A DNA stretch of 11,234 bases from the NCBI GenBank assembly GCA_002787455.1, contig PCWU01000124.1, positions 1 through 11,234 on the forward strand, written 5' to 3'. The translations under genes were made by a program, and so were the position numbers. The stretch comes from Gallionellaceae bacterium CG11_big_fil_rev_8_21_14_0_20_60_62. GTDB lineage: Bacteria; Pseudomonadota; Gammaproteobacteria; Burkholderiales; Gallionellaceae. Below, piece by piece: positions 1 through 8,943 of this stretch. The notes under the pieces are model-generated. The model did not search any database. It saw nothing but the letters and a program-made list of their open reading frames with translations, and was not told where the DNA came from. The first letter of the stretch is position 1; each line of letters starts with the position of its first letter.

Positions 1-1
1 C

Positions 2-361
2 AATCAGGAAAAACTGGCGCAGAAGCTGCGCTACAACAAACCGGACGACCTGCTCGCCGCCCTCGGCCGCGGCGACATCACGCCGCGCCGCGTCAGCCTG
101 GCCATCACGCCGGAGGCGCCCGCACCGCGCAAGATTCCCGCCGGCCAGCAGCCGACCCATGCGCCGCGCATCCTCATCGAGGGCGTGAACAACCTGACCT
201 ACAAACTCGCCCTGTGCTGCCGTCCGCAACCCACCGACGCCATCGTCGCCTACGTCACCCGCGACCGTGGTATCACCATCCACCGCCGCGTCTGCCCCTT
301 CATGCAGCGCGTGCCGGAGGAACGGGAAGACCGGCTGCTGGATGCGCGGTGGTCGGCCTGA
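2..361 (+). CDS. relA: RelA/SpoT-family (p)ppGpp synthetase, C-terminal fragment lacking an ACT domain
   Basis: The start lies outside the window; 119 codons are visible in frame 2. RSH proteins make and/or degrade the stringent-response alarmone (p)ppGpp in the cytoplasm, and their C-terminal half senses the ribosome and uncharged tRNA. The visible part begins in the helical region after TGS (KLAQKLRYNKPDDLLAALG). It continues with RILIEGVNNLTYKLALCC and the conserved Cys-rich/zinc-finger motif: Cys-Cys at fragment residues 72-73, YVTRDRGITIHRR, His94 and Cys98. The EGVNNL...CC wording is closer to RelA than to SpoT. The usual PGD after the Cys pair is PTD here. The protein ends at LLDARWSA, where typical RelA and SpoT continue for about 70 residues as an ACT/RRM domain. 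No ACT-like sequence follows the TGA. The synthetase and hydrolase domains cannot be judged from this window, so the paralogue assignment (RelA or another RSH) is less sure than the family. Confidence 0.85.
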   Translation, partial: NQEKLAQKLRYNKPDDLLAALGRGDITPRRVSLAITPEAPAPRKIPAGQQPTHAPRILIEGVNNLTYKLALCCRPQPTDAIVAYVTRDRGITIHRRVCPFMQRVPEEREDRLLDARWSA

Positions 362-383
362 CCGTTGACTACGCAGGATGAAT

Positions 384-412
384 TTGGCCGATGCCGGCAA
401 AGCACATATACT
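384..412 (+). promoter_or_regulatory. candidate sigma-70 promoter for the small exported protein
   Basis: TTGGCC (384-389) and TATACT (407-412) are separated by 17 bases. They match the -35 consensus at 4 of 6 positions and the -10 consensus at 5 of 6. The site begins about 20 bases after the upstream stop codon and would give a leader of roughly 75 nt before the ATG at 495. It suggests the small gene is transcribed independently of the RSH gene. This is a visual match only. Confidence 0.45.
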
Positions 413-484
413 TCGCCGGACGGATGCGGTGCGATTCCGTCGCCGGACGTTTTCTGAAAACGAGCGAAGCGAGTTTCGCCAAAA

Positions 485-489
485 GGAGG
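485..489 (+). promoter_or_regulatory. strong ribosome-binding site that fixes the start at 495
   Basis: GGAGG (preceded by AAAA) lies 5 bases before the ATG at 495. A longer reading frame opens at the ATG at 378, but its first 39 codons overlap the promoter and leader and precede a clear signal peptide, so 495 is the preferred start. Confidence 0.75.
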
Positions 490-494
490 CCACG

Positions 495-758
495 ATGAAG
501 ACCCTGATGACAAGTTTACTGGTCGCTGCAGGCATGCTGCTCGGCAGCACCGCGCAGGCGGAGGACACGGCGGCGGCGTCTTCACCTGCTGTTCAAAATG
601 AAGCTGCCGCGCCAGCGCCCACTCAGCAAACACCCAAGGCCAAGCCCGTCAAGGCATTGAAACTTCTCCCCGGCGTACCCCGCCCCAGGGACATGGATTT
701 GCGCCATTGCCTGGAACTGCCGACCAACGCCGAGATTGCGGCATGCGCCGGTGAATGA
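495..758 (+). CDS. small exported protein with Ala/Pro-rich linker and conserved-looking two-Cys tail (unknown function)
   Basis: This is an 87-residue protein whose function I do not recognise. The N-terminus is a classic Sec signal peptide: MKT, a hydrophobic core (SLLVAAGMLLG), and a probable signal peptidase I site AQA|ED after residue 22. The mature part, about 65 residues, starts with an Ala/Pro/Gln/Lys-rich low-complexity linker (residues 24-55). It ends in a compact segment, LPGVPRPRDMDLRHCLELPTNAEIAACAGE, split here as LPGVPRPRDMDLR plus HCLELPTNAEIAACAGE, with Cys72 and Cys84. The two cysteines could form a disulfide in the periplasm. I recall small betaproteobacterial hypotheticals with a similar CLxLxTNxxIxxCA ending, but this is memory and not a search. 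It has its own promoter candidate at 384-412 and a hairpin straight after the stop. It looks like a single-gene unit between unrelated neighbours. Confidence 0.75.
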   Translation: MKTLMTSLLVAAGMLLGSTAQAEDTAAASSPAVQNEAAAPAPTQQTPKAKPVKALKLLPGVPRPRDMDLRHCLELPTNAEIAACAGE

Positions 759-764
759 GCGCGC

Positions 765-783
765 GGCCCGATCCCATCGGGCC
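765..783 (+). terminator. GC-rich hairpin after the small exported protein gene
   Basis: GGCCCGAT (765-772), loop CCC, and ATCGGGCC (776-783) form a perfect 8-bp stem starting 6 bases after the stop codon. It fits a transcription terminator by position and stability, but only a single T follows, so it is not a canonical rho-independent terminator. It may instead protect the 3' end. Confidence 0.5.
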
Positions 784-870
784 TCGGTGCACCTATAAGG
801 TAAAATCGCGCATCAATCCGTTTGCCGCCCCGTTTGGGTGATGGCATCAAATCAAAGAGTTACACCCTCA

Positions 871-892
871 CCCCTTCCCCGAGGGAAAGGGG
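871..892. repeat. CCCC/GGGG palindrome in front of the symporter gene
   Basis: CCCCTTCCC (871-879) pairs with GGGAAAGGGG (883-892) around the loop CGA, with one bulged A. The context CACCCTCACCCC resembles a dispersed repeat style seen in many proteobacterial genomes. The right arm holds the only good purine-rich stretch (AAAGGGG) 9 bases before the possible GTG start at 902. The rest of the 759-928 gap holds TATAAG (794-799) and TAAAAT (801-806), which look like -10 boxes, but I see no convincing -35 partner. Confidence 0.55.
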
Positions 893-928
893 ATTTAACC
901 AGTGCACCCGCAGGATGCAACAGACCCG

Positions 929-2197
929 ATGAATAGACTCAAGCTGCACTGGCAGATACTCCTCGCACTTTTACTCGCCGCACTTGCCGGCTCGCTGGCC
1001 GGCGCCGACGCCTCGCTGTTCGGCGTGCGCTACTACGCGGTGTTCGATTTCATCGGCACACTGTTCCTGAATGCGCTGAAGATGCTGATCGTGCCGCTGG
1101 TGGTGTCGTCCATCATCGCGGGCATCGCGGGCATCGGCGGTGGCGGGGAGTTCGGGCGGCTGGGGTTGAAGACGCTGGCCTATTACGCGACCACCAGCCT
1201 GTTCGCCATTCTGATCGGCCTTGCCATCGTCAATCTAACCGCGCCCGGCATCATCGACGGTCAACCCGCAAAAGAACAACTGGGCATGGAACAAGTGAGC
1301 GACGGGGTGGTCGCGCGCGTGGAAGGCAAAGGCGCGGGTGATCTGGTCGGCATCTTTCTGCGCATGGTGCCGACCAACATCGTGGCGGCGGCCGCCGACG
1401 GCCAGATGCTGGGACTGATTTTCTTCAGTCTGCTGTTCGGTTTTTTCATGACCAGGATCGAGGAACCCCACGCCGAGAGCCAGTACAAGTTCTGGCAAAG
1501 CCTGTTCCGGGTGATGATGAAGATCACCGACTGGGTGATGAAGTTCGCGCCCATCGGCGTGTTCGGTCTGGTGGCGAAGGTGGTGGCGGGCACCGGTTTC
1601 GCTGCCATCGCGCCGTTGACCTGGTTCTTCTTCAGCGTGCTGGCGGGGCTGGCTGTGCATTCCCTGCTGGTGTTGCCCGCCTTGCTGTATTTTGTGGGCG
1701 GGGTGAGCCCGCTGCGCCACTACCGCGCCATGGCGCCTGCCCTGCTCACCGCTTTTTCCACCAGTTCCTCCGCCGCCACCCTGCCGCTGACCATGGAATG
1801 CGTGGAAAAGAACGCGGGCGTGTCCAACCGCACCAGCAGTTTTGTGCTGCCGCTGGGGGCGACGGTGAACATGGACGGCACCGCTCTGTATGAGTGCGTG
1901 GCGGCGATGTTCATCGCGCAGGCTTACGGTATCGAGCTGGGTTTCGTGCAGCAGTTCACCATCGTGCTGCTGGCGCTGGTCACCTCCATCGGCGTGGCGG
2001 CCATCCCTTCCGCCAGCCTGGTCGCCATCGCCATCATCCTCGGTGCCATCGGCCTGCCGCTGGAAGCCATCGGCCTGATTCTGGCGGTGGACCGCGTGCT
2101 GGACATGTGCCGCACCTCGGTGAATGTGTTCAGCGATTCCTGCGGCGCGGTTATCATCGCGCGCCGGGATGGTGAAGAGAACGTGTTAAAGGCTTAA
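929..2197 (+). CDS. dicarboxylate/amino acid:cation symporter (DAACS/SLC1 family)
   Basis: This is an inner-membrane secondary transporter of 422 residues, normal for the family, that imports dicarboxylates or acidic/neutral amino acids with Na+ or H+. The family hallmarks appear in order. There are hydrophobic TM helices from residue 9 onward. The HP1 serine-rich motif SSSAATLP is at 279-286, and the TM7 Na+-site motif NMDGT at 314-318. The HP2 tip is GVAAIPSASL at about 355-364. TM8 reads DRVLDMCRTSVNV, with Asp388, Asp392, Arg395, Asn399 and Asp403 matching the GltPh substrate and cation residues Asp390, Asp394, Arg397, Asn401 and Asp405. The conserved arginine favours an acidic substrate, by analogy. 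I chose the ATG at 929 because MNRLKLHWQILL is a typical family start. A GTG at 902 would add 9 residues and is better spaced from AAAGGGG (886-892), so it remains possible. The gene is flanked by repeats and appears to stand alone. Confidence 0.92.
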   Translation: MNRLKLHWQILLALLLAALAGSLAGADASLFGVRYYAVFDFIGTLFLNALKMLIVPLVVSSIIAGIAGIGGGGEFGRLGLKTLAYYATTSLFAILIGLAIVNLTAPGIIDGQPAKEQLGMEQVSDGVVARVEGKGAGDLVGIFLRMVPTNIVAAAADGQMLGLIFFSLLFGFFMTRIEEPHAESQYKFWQSLFRVMMKITDWVMKFAPIGVFGLVAKVVAGTGFAAIAPLTWFFFSVLAGLAVHSLLVLPALLYFVGGVSPLRHYRAMAPALLTAFSTSSSAATLPLTMECVEKNAGVSNRTSSFVLPLGATVNMDGTALYECVAAMFIAQAYGIELGFVQQFTIVLLALVTSIGVAAIPSASLVAIAIILGAIGLPLEAIGLILAVDRVLDMCRTSVNVFSDSCGAVIIARRDGEENVLKA

Positions 2198-2205
2198 ACC
2201 CACTT

Positions 2206-2336
2206 ACCACAGAGACACGGAGACAGAGCGTGTGTTGCAGTGGCTTCGGCCCCGTACAACCACGGCCTACCCCTTGCGGGTGCAGAGAAAGTCAACGCCG
2301 TGATATTGGCTGGTTTTACTCGGTGTTCTCTGTGGT
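2206..2336. repeat. imperfect terminal inverted repeat element between symporter and parE
   Basis: The left arm ACCACAGAGACACGGAG (2206-2222) matches the reverse complement of the right arm CTCGGTGTTCTCTGTGGT (2319-2336) with one mismatch and one extra base. The arms enclose about 96 bases with no reading frame, giving a 131-bp unit with MITE-like geometry. The ACCACAGAG...CTCTGTGGT wording is one I associate with dispersed repeats in environmental proteobacterial genomes. The unit fills most of the 2198-2385 gap; apart from it I see only the parE ribosome-binding site. Confidence 0.55.
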
Positions 2337-2374
2337 GAATCTAAGAAGTTGTTGTTGAATTTGTCGTCATATTC

Positions 2375-2379
2375 AGGAG
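2375..2379 (+). promoter_or_regulatory. ribosome-binding site supporting the TTG start of parE
   Basis: AGGAG ends 6 bases before the TTG at 2386. The encoded N-terminus after TTG (SVNYDESSFKVLRGLDPVRQ) is the expected ParE start, and the next in-frame ATG lies inside the conserved RPGMY motif, so TTG is the real start. Confidence 0.75.
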
Positions 2380-2385
2380 TAACCG

Positions 2386-4348
<1,963 letters not shown>

Positions 4349-4356
<8 letters not shown>

Positions 4357-6760
4357 TCTTCCGCAAAACGATCTGTTCGAAGGCGTCGGGGGCGAGCAGC
4401 CTGTCGATCATGCACGACAGGAAGTGAGCGAACCCGCAGCGGGCAACGGCGGCGGCAATGTCCGCCAATTTGCGCCGCTGCCACCGCCGCCCGACGGCGA
4501 CTCGGTGCCGCTGGCGCAATACGCCGAGCGCGCTTATCTGGAATATGCGGTGTCGGTGGTCAAGGGCCGCGCGCTGCCCGATGTGTGCGACGGCCAGAAA
4601 CCGGTGCAGCGCCGCATCCTGTTCGCGATGCGCGAGATGGGCTTGGCGCACAACAGCAAACATGTGAAGTCGGCTCGCGTGGTGGGCGAGGTGCTGGGCA
4701 AGTTCCACCCGCACGGCGACTCGTCGGCCTACGAGGCGATGGTGCGTCTGGCGCAGAGTTTCTCCATGCGCTATCCGCTGGTGGACGGTCAGGGCAACTT
4801 CGGTTCGCGCGACGGCGACAACGCGGCGGCGATGCGTTACACCGAGACGCGTTTGACGCCGATCGCCGATCTGCTGCTGGCCGAGTTGAACCTGGGCACG
4901 GTGGACATGCAGCCGAATTACGACGGGCATTTCGACGAGCCGGCCATGCTGCCCGCGCGGCTGCCGATGGTGCTGCTCAACGGCGCGTCCGGCATCGCGG
5001 TCGGCATGGCGACCGAGATCCCCGCGCACAACCTGCGCGAAGTCGGCACCGCCGCCGCGATCTGTGTGCGCGACCCGAAATGTTCGGATGATGAATTGCT
5101 GGCTTCGATCAGCGGCCCCGACCTGCCGGGCGGCGGCCAGATCATCTCGTCGCCGCGCGAGATCGCCGAGTGCTACCGCACGGGACGCGGCTCGCTGAAG
5201 ATGCGCGCGCGCTGGAAGGTGGAAGAGCTGGCGCGCGGCCAGTGGCGCGTGGCGGTGTACGAACTGCCGCACGGCACCTCGGCCAAAAGAATCATGGAAG
5301 AGATCGGGGAGCTGACCAATCCCAAGGTGCGCGTTAACAAAAAATCACTGTCGCAGGAACAGGTGCAGAACAGGCAACTGCTGCTGTCGGTGCTGGACAA
5401 GGTGGCGGACGAATCGGACAAGGACCACGCGGTGCGTCTGGTGTTCGAACCAAAATCCGGCCGCCAGTCGGCGGACGAGCTGATGACCATATTGCTGGCG
5501 CACACCAGTCTGGAGAGTTCGCTGCAACTGAACATGGTGATGATCGGTCTCGACGGTCGTCCGCGCCAGAAACCACTGGCGGAGATCCTGCGCGAGTGGG
5601 CGCAATTCCGTTTGAGTACCGTACGCCGCCGCTGCGAACACCGGCTGGCGCAGGTCAACGACCGCATCCACATCCTCGACGGTCGCATGATCGTGTATCT
5701 GAATCTGGACGAGGTGATCGCGCTGATCCGCGAGTCGGACGAACCCAAGCCCGCCTTGATCGAACGCTTCGACCTGTCCGACCGCCAGGCCGAGGATATT
5801 CTGGAAATTCGCCTGCGCCAGTTGGCGAAGATGGAAGGCATCAAGATCGAACGCGAGCTGCAGCAACTGAAGAACGAAGGCGCGGAACTGGGCAAGCTGC
5901 TCGCATCGGATTCCATGATGCGCCGCCGCGTGGCGAAGGAGATCGACGAAGACATCAAAACTTACGGCGATGATCGCCGCACGCTGATCGAGCAGGCCGA
6001 ACGCGTGGTGCTGACCACTCAGGTGGTGGACGAACCGGTGACCGTGCTGATCTCGAAGAAACACTGGGGTCGCACCCGTCAGGGTCACGGTCTCGACCTG
6101 TCCGGCATCTCGTTCAAGGACGGCGACGGCCTGCTGTCCGCGTTCGAGTGCCGCACCACCGACCACTGCATCGTCATCTGCAGCAACGGCCGCGTGTGCA
6201 GCATCCCGGTGCATCTGCTGCCGGGCGGGCGCGGCGACGGCGTACCGCTGGCGACTCTCATCGAAGTGGCGACCGGCGCGAAGATCGTGCATGTGCTGTG
6301 CGGCAAGGCGGAGCAGCACATGCTGCTGTCCACCGCTGCCGGTTACGGCTTCACCTGCACGCTGGGCAACATGGTGGGCCGCAACAAGGCGGGCAAGCAG
6401 TTCATCAGCGTGGAAGGCGAAGCGATATTGGCACCCGCACTGTTCACCCCGTCCGACAATGCGCTGGTGGTGGCGGCTTGCAAATCCGGTCGTCTGCTCG
6501 CCTTCCTGCTGGCCGAGATGAAACAGCTCGCGGGCGGCGGCAAGGGCGTGGTGATCATGGGCATGGCGGAGGGCGATAAGCTGGTCGCCGCGACCGTGAC
6601 AGACCAGCCCAAGGTCACCGTGCTCACTTCCAGCGGCAGCAAGGAGCACACGATGCAACTCAACGGCAAGGACCTGCAAAACCATTTCGGCAAGCGCGCG
6701 CGCATGGGCAGGGCGCTGGCGCTGAAAGGCAAGGCGGTCGTGGTCGGTCTGCAACCCTGA
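4349..6760 (+). CDS. parC: DNA topoisomerase IV subunit A
   Basis: This is the DNA-cleaving subunit that pairs with ParE. The ATG overlaps the end of parE by 8 bases and has GAGGT (4336-4340) 8 bases upstream. The winged-helix/tower core starts near residue 52 (YAERAYLEYAVSVVKGRALPDV). The catalytic tyrosine is Tyr164 in AAMRYTE. The quinolone-determining region reads HPHGDSSAYEA, with Ser125 and Glu129 at the positions equivalent to E. coli ParC Ser80 and Glu84, the susceptible-type residues. A beta-pinwheel C-terminal domain spans about 565-803 and lacks the canonical GyrA box. At 803 residues it is longer than E. coli ParC (752), partly because of about 45 N-terminal residues rich in Gly, Pro and Glu with no known domain. 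The downstream stop is followed by a palindrome at 6795-6813. Confidence 0.96.
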
Positions 6761-6794
6761 TCCATCTTCCTCTTCGAATGCGTAGCCAGCATTC

Positions 6795-6813
6795 CCCCCT
6801 TTGCTAAAGGGGG
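6795..6813. repeat. perfect 8-bp palindrome between parC and rdgC
   Basis: CCCCCTTT (6795-6802), loop GCT, and AAAGGGGG (6806-6813) form a perfect stem, extendable by TT/AA past one bulged C at 6794. It lies 34 bases after the parC stop. It is stable enough to end or stall transcription but has no T-tract on either strand. The wording CCCCCTTTgctAAAGGGGG is typical of short dispersed palindromes. I see TAGAAT at 6870-6875 as a possible -10 box for rdgC without a clear -35. Confidence 0.5.
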
Positions 6814-6910
6814 AAGCGAGTGTGGTGACGGAAGTCAGCTATCGTTCGGTCCGACCTCGCCATCCGCGTTAGAATCCCGCTCCTTTTTTCTTCACAGTCC
6901 AAGTCAAACT

Positions 6911-7813
6911 ATGTGGTTCAAGAATCTGATCCTCTACCGTCTCAACAAATGGGACGTCACGCCCGAACAGTTGGAAGAGAAACTCTCCGCCCTCGCCCTG
7001 CAACCCTGCTCCGGTCTGGAGATGCAGCGCACGGGGTGGGTCGCCCCCAAGGAGAACGAGCCGGCCTTCGTGCACACACTGGGATCGCAGATGCTGTTCT
7101 GTCTGGGGGCGGAAAAAAAACTGCTGCCCGCCAGCGTGGTCAACACCGTCGCCAAGGCGCGCGCGGTGGAGATGGAAGAACAGCAAGGTTACAAACCCGG
7201 CCGCAAACAGATAAAACAGATCAAGGAAGCGGTCACCGACGAATTGTTGCCGCGCGCCTTCGCCGTGCGCCGCCGCACTTATGCGTGGATCGACACAGCC
7301 GCCGGATTACTGGTGCTGGATGCGGCCAACCTGGCCAAGGCGGACGAGTTGGTGGAACTGCTGGTCAAGTCGGTGGACGGCATCGGCTTTGCCCCGCTCA
7401 AGACTGTCGTTTCACCCGCCGCCGCGATGACCGCCTGGCTGGCGGGCAACGATGCGCCGGCGGCGTTCACCATCGACCGCGACTGCGAACTGCGCGCCGC
7501 CGGCGAAGAGAAATCGACCGTGCGCTATGTGCGCCACACGCTGGAAGCGGAAGAGATCGCCAAACATATCAGCGGCGGCAAGGAAGTGACCAAGCTGGCG
7601 CTGACCTGGCATGACCGCATCTCGTTTGTGCTGCACGAGAACCTGCAACTCAAACGCTTGCAGGCGCTTGACCTGCTCAATGAACAGACCGGCAGCGACA
7701 CACAGGACGATGCCTTCGATGCCGACTTCGCGCTGATGACCGGCGAATTGAAAAAGCTGCTGCCTGCTTTGGTCAACGCACTGGAAGGCGAGGCGCGCCA
7801 AACCTTGGATTGA
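6911..7813 (+). CDS. rdgC: recombination-associated protein RdgC
   Basis: RdgC is a cytoplasmic, nucleoid-associated DNA-binding protein. In E. coli it forms ring-shaped dimers that coat double-stranded DNA and limit RecA-promoted recombination. In Neisseria it affects pilin variation. The 300-residue length matches the family (about 303). The N-terminus MWFKNLILYRL, followed by PCSGLEMQRTGWVAP, is a strong family signature. So are the central stretch QGYKPGRKQIKQIKEAV and the RRRTYAWID segment. The gene starts at ATG 6911 without a clear Shine-Dalgarno sequence (upstream CCAAGTCAAACT). The 150-base gap from parC contains a palindrome, so it probably has its own promoter; TAGAAT at 6870-6875 is a candidate -10. 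The stop at 7811-7813 lies only 32 bases before the next gene, so rdgC may share a transcript with the periplasmic binding protein and diguanylate cyclase. Confidence 0.95.
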   Translation: MWFKNLILYRLNKWDVTPEQLEEKLSALALQPCSGLEMQRTGWVAPKENEPAFVHTLGSQMLFCLGAEKKLLPASVVNTVAKARAVEMEEQQGYKPGRKQIKQIKEAVTDELLPRAFAVRRRTYAWIDTAAGLLVLDAANLAKADELVELLVKSVDGIGFAPLKTVVSPAAAMTAWLAGNDAPAAFTIDRDCELRAAGEEKSTVRYVRHTLEAEEIAKHISGGKEVTKLALTWHDRISFVLHENLQLKRLQALDLLNEQTGSDTQDDAFDADFALMTGELKKLLPALVNALEGEARQTLD

Positions 7814-7845
7814 CTCATCATGGGGGGCGGGTTAGGGTGCCGCAC

Positions 7846-8943
7846 ATGATTTTCCCGCCCGCCACCGGAGTTGCCGTCCATCGGCCCTTGCCCGCGCCAA
7901 CCCGCGCCTGCCCGGCTTTCCTCGCCGCGTTGTTTTTGTTGCTGAGCGCGCTGGTCGCGCCCGTCTCGGCCGCGACGCCGGTGTTGCGGGTGTTGGCCTG
8001 GCCCGGTTATGCCGAACCTGAAGTGATTGGCCGCTTTGAACTGCAACACGGGGTGCGGGTCGAACTGACGGTGATTACCCAGGACAGCGAGCTGTGGAAC
8101 AAGATTAGTCACGGCAACGCGGATTACGATGTGTTTGCGGTCAATGTCGCCGAATTGCAGCGCTACATCGCCGCAGAACTGGTGCAGCCGATTGATTCCG
8201 GGCGCATCCCCAACACCCTGCGCCAGCTTCCCCGATTCCGCGATCTGGCCGCGATCCCGGGGCTGACCCGCAACGGCACGGGCTACGGTATTCCCTACAC
8301 TTACGCGCGGATGGGGCTAATCTACGACCGTGCGCAGCTCGCCGCCCCGCCGACCTCCATCACTGCGCTGTGGGACCCGCGTTATCGCGGCAAAGTGCTC
8401 GCCTACGACGGCGGCACACATAATTTCTCGCTCGCCGCGCAGTCGCTCAATGCCAAATCGCCTTTTCATCTGGCCCCTTCAGACTGGCCCCGCGCGGTGG
8501 AACGGTTAATTGCATTGCGGCGCAATGTGCTCGGCTTTTATACCAGGCCGGAAGAATCGGCGCGGCTTTTCCTGCGCCACAAAGCCGCGCTGATGTTTGC
8601 CAACTACGGCCTGCAACAGGTTCAGCTTCTGCAAGCGGCGGGCGCGGATATCGGCTACGTCATTCCCGGCGAGGGCGCGCTGGCCTGGCTCGACTGCTGG
8701 GTCGTCACCCGCGCCGCGCGCGATCCCGCGCTGGCGCTCGCGTGGATCAACCATTTGCTCGGCGATGAAGCCAGCCGTTTGCTGAACGCGCGCCAGGGAC
8801 TGGCCAACACCCTCAACGACCCCGCCAACACGCATGGCGGGCGTTCGGTATGGCTGGAGCCGGTGGAGGACGAAGCCAGGCGCGAAACCTTGTGGACGCG
8901 CATTCGCTCCGGCGATAGCGCGGCCAGTGTGCTGGCGCAATGA
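7846..8943 (+). CDS. PotD/PotF-like periplasmic binding protein, probable NspS-type sensor
   Basis: This is a 365-residue family 1 extracellular solute-binding protein of the polyamine (PotD/PotF) type. Residues 1-42 form a long signal peptide with a hydrophobic core (FLAALFLLLSALVAPVSA) and a likely cut at VSA|ATP. The one early Cys (Cys22) is not in a lipobox. The mature fold follows PotD: LRVLAWPGYAEP (the NWTEY region), GNADYDVFAVN, GYGIPYTYARMGLIYD, ALWDPRYRGKVLAYD, and GEGALAWLDCWVV, where Trp281 and Asp283 match amine-contacting Trp255 and Asp257 of PotD. Other PotD contacts differ (see findings), so the ligand is uncertain. No permease or ATPase genes adjoin it. Its stop overlaps the start of a dCache-GGDEF protein, which points to signalling rather than uptake, as in NspS-MbaA. 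I chose the ATG at 7846, with AGGGTG six bases upstream. A TTG at 7810 inside rdgC would add 12 unlikely residues, and a GTG at 7837 is also possible. Confidence 0.85.
   Translation: MIFPPATGVAVHRPLPAPTRACPAFLAALFLLLSALVAPVSAATPVLRVLAWPGYAEPEVIGRFELQHGVRVELTVITQDSELWNKISHGNADYDVFAVNVAELQRYIAAELVQPIDSGRIPNTLRQLPRFRDLAAIPGLTRNGTGYGIPYTYARMGLIYDRAQLAAPPTSITALWDPRYRGKVLAYDGGTHNFSLAAQSLNAKSPFHLAPSDWPRAVERLIALRRNVLGFYTRPEESARLFLRHKAALMFANYGLQQVQLLQAAGADIGYVIPGEGALAWLDCWVVTRAARDPALALAWINHLLGDEASRLLNARQGLANTLNDPANTHGGRSVWLEPVEDEARRETLWTRIRSGDSAASVLAQ

Noticed and set aside
378..494. Upstream ATG extending the small exported protein by 39 codons
   Set aside because: It would place the promoter candidate inside the gene and bury a clean signal peptide. 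AAAAGGAGG directly before 495 settles the start.
420..494. Possible riboswitch in the leader of the small exported protein
   Set aside because: Only small imperfect stems (for example around GCGAA/TTCGC) are visible, with no recognisable riboswitch core.
5345..6754. Antisense reading frame of 469 codons opposite parC
   Set aside because: The length is striking, but it is a shadow of a GC-rich gene. The protein is repetitive in His, Gln and Ala and matches nothing I know.
6795..6813. Calling the CCCCCTTT/AAAGGGGG palindrome a rho-independent terminator of parC
   Set aside because: There is no T-tract after the stem on either strand, so it is listed as a repeat. A T-run at 6884-6889 is too far away.
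7810..7845. TTG start overlapping the rdgC stop for the binding protein
   Set aside because: It would add 12 residues ahead of an already long signal peptide, and no suitable Shine-Dalgarno sequence is seen. ATG 7846 has AGGGTG at good spacing.
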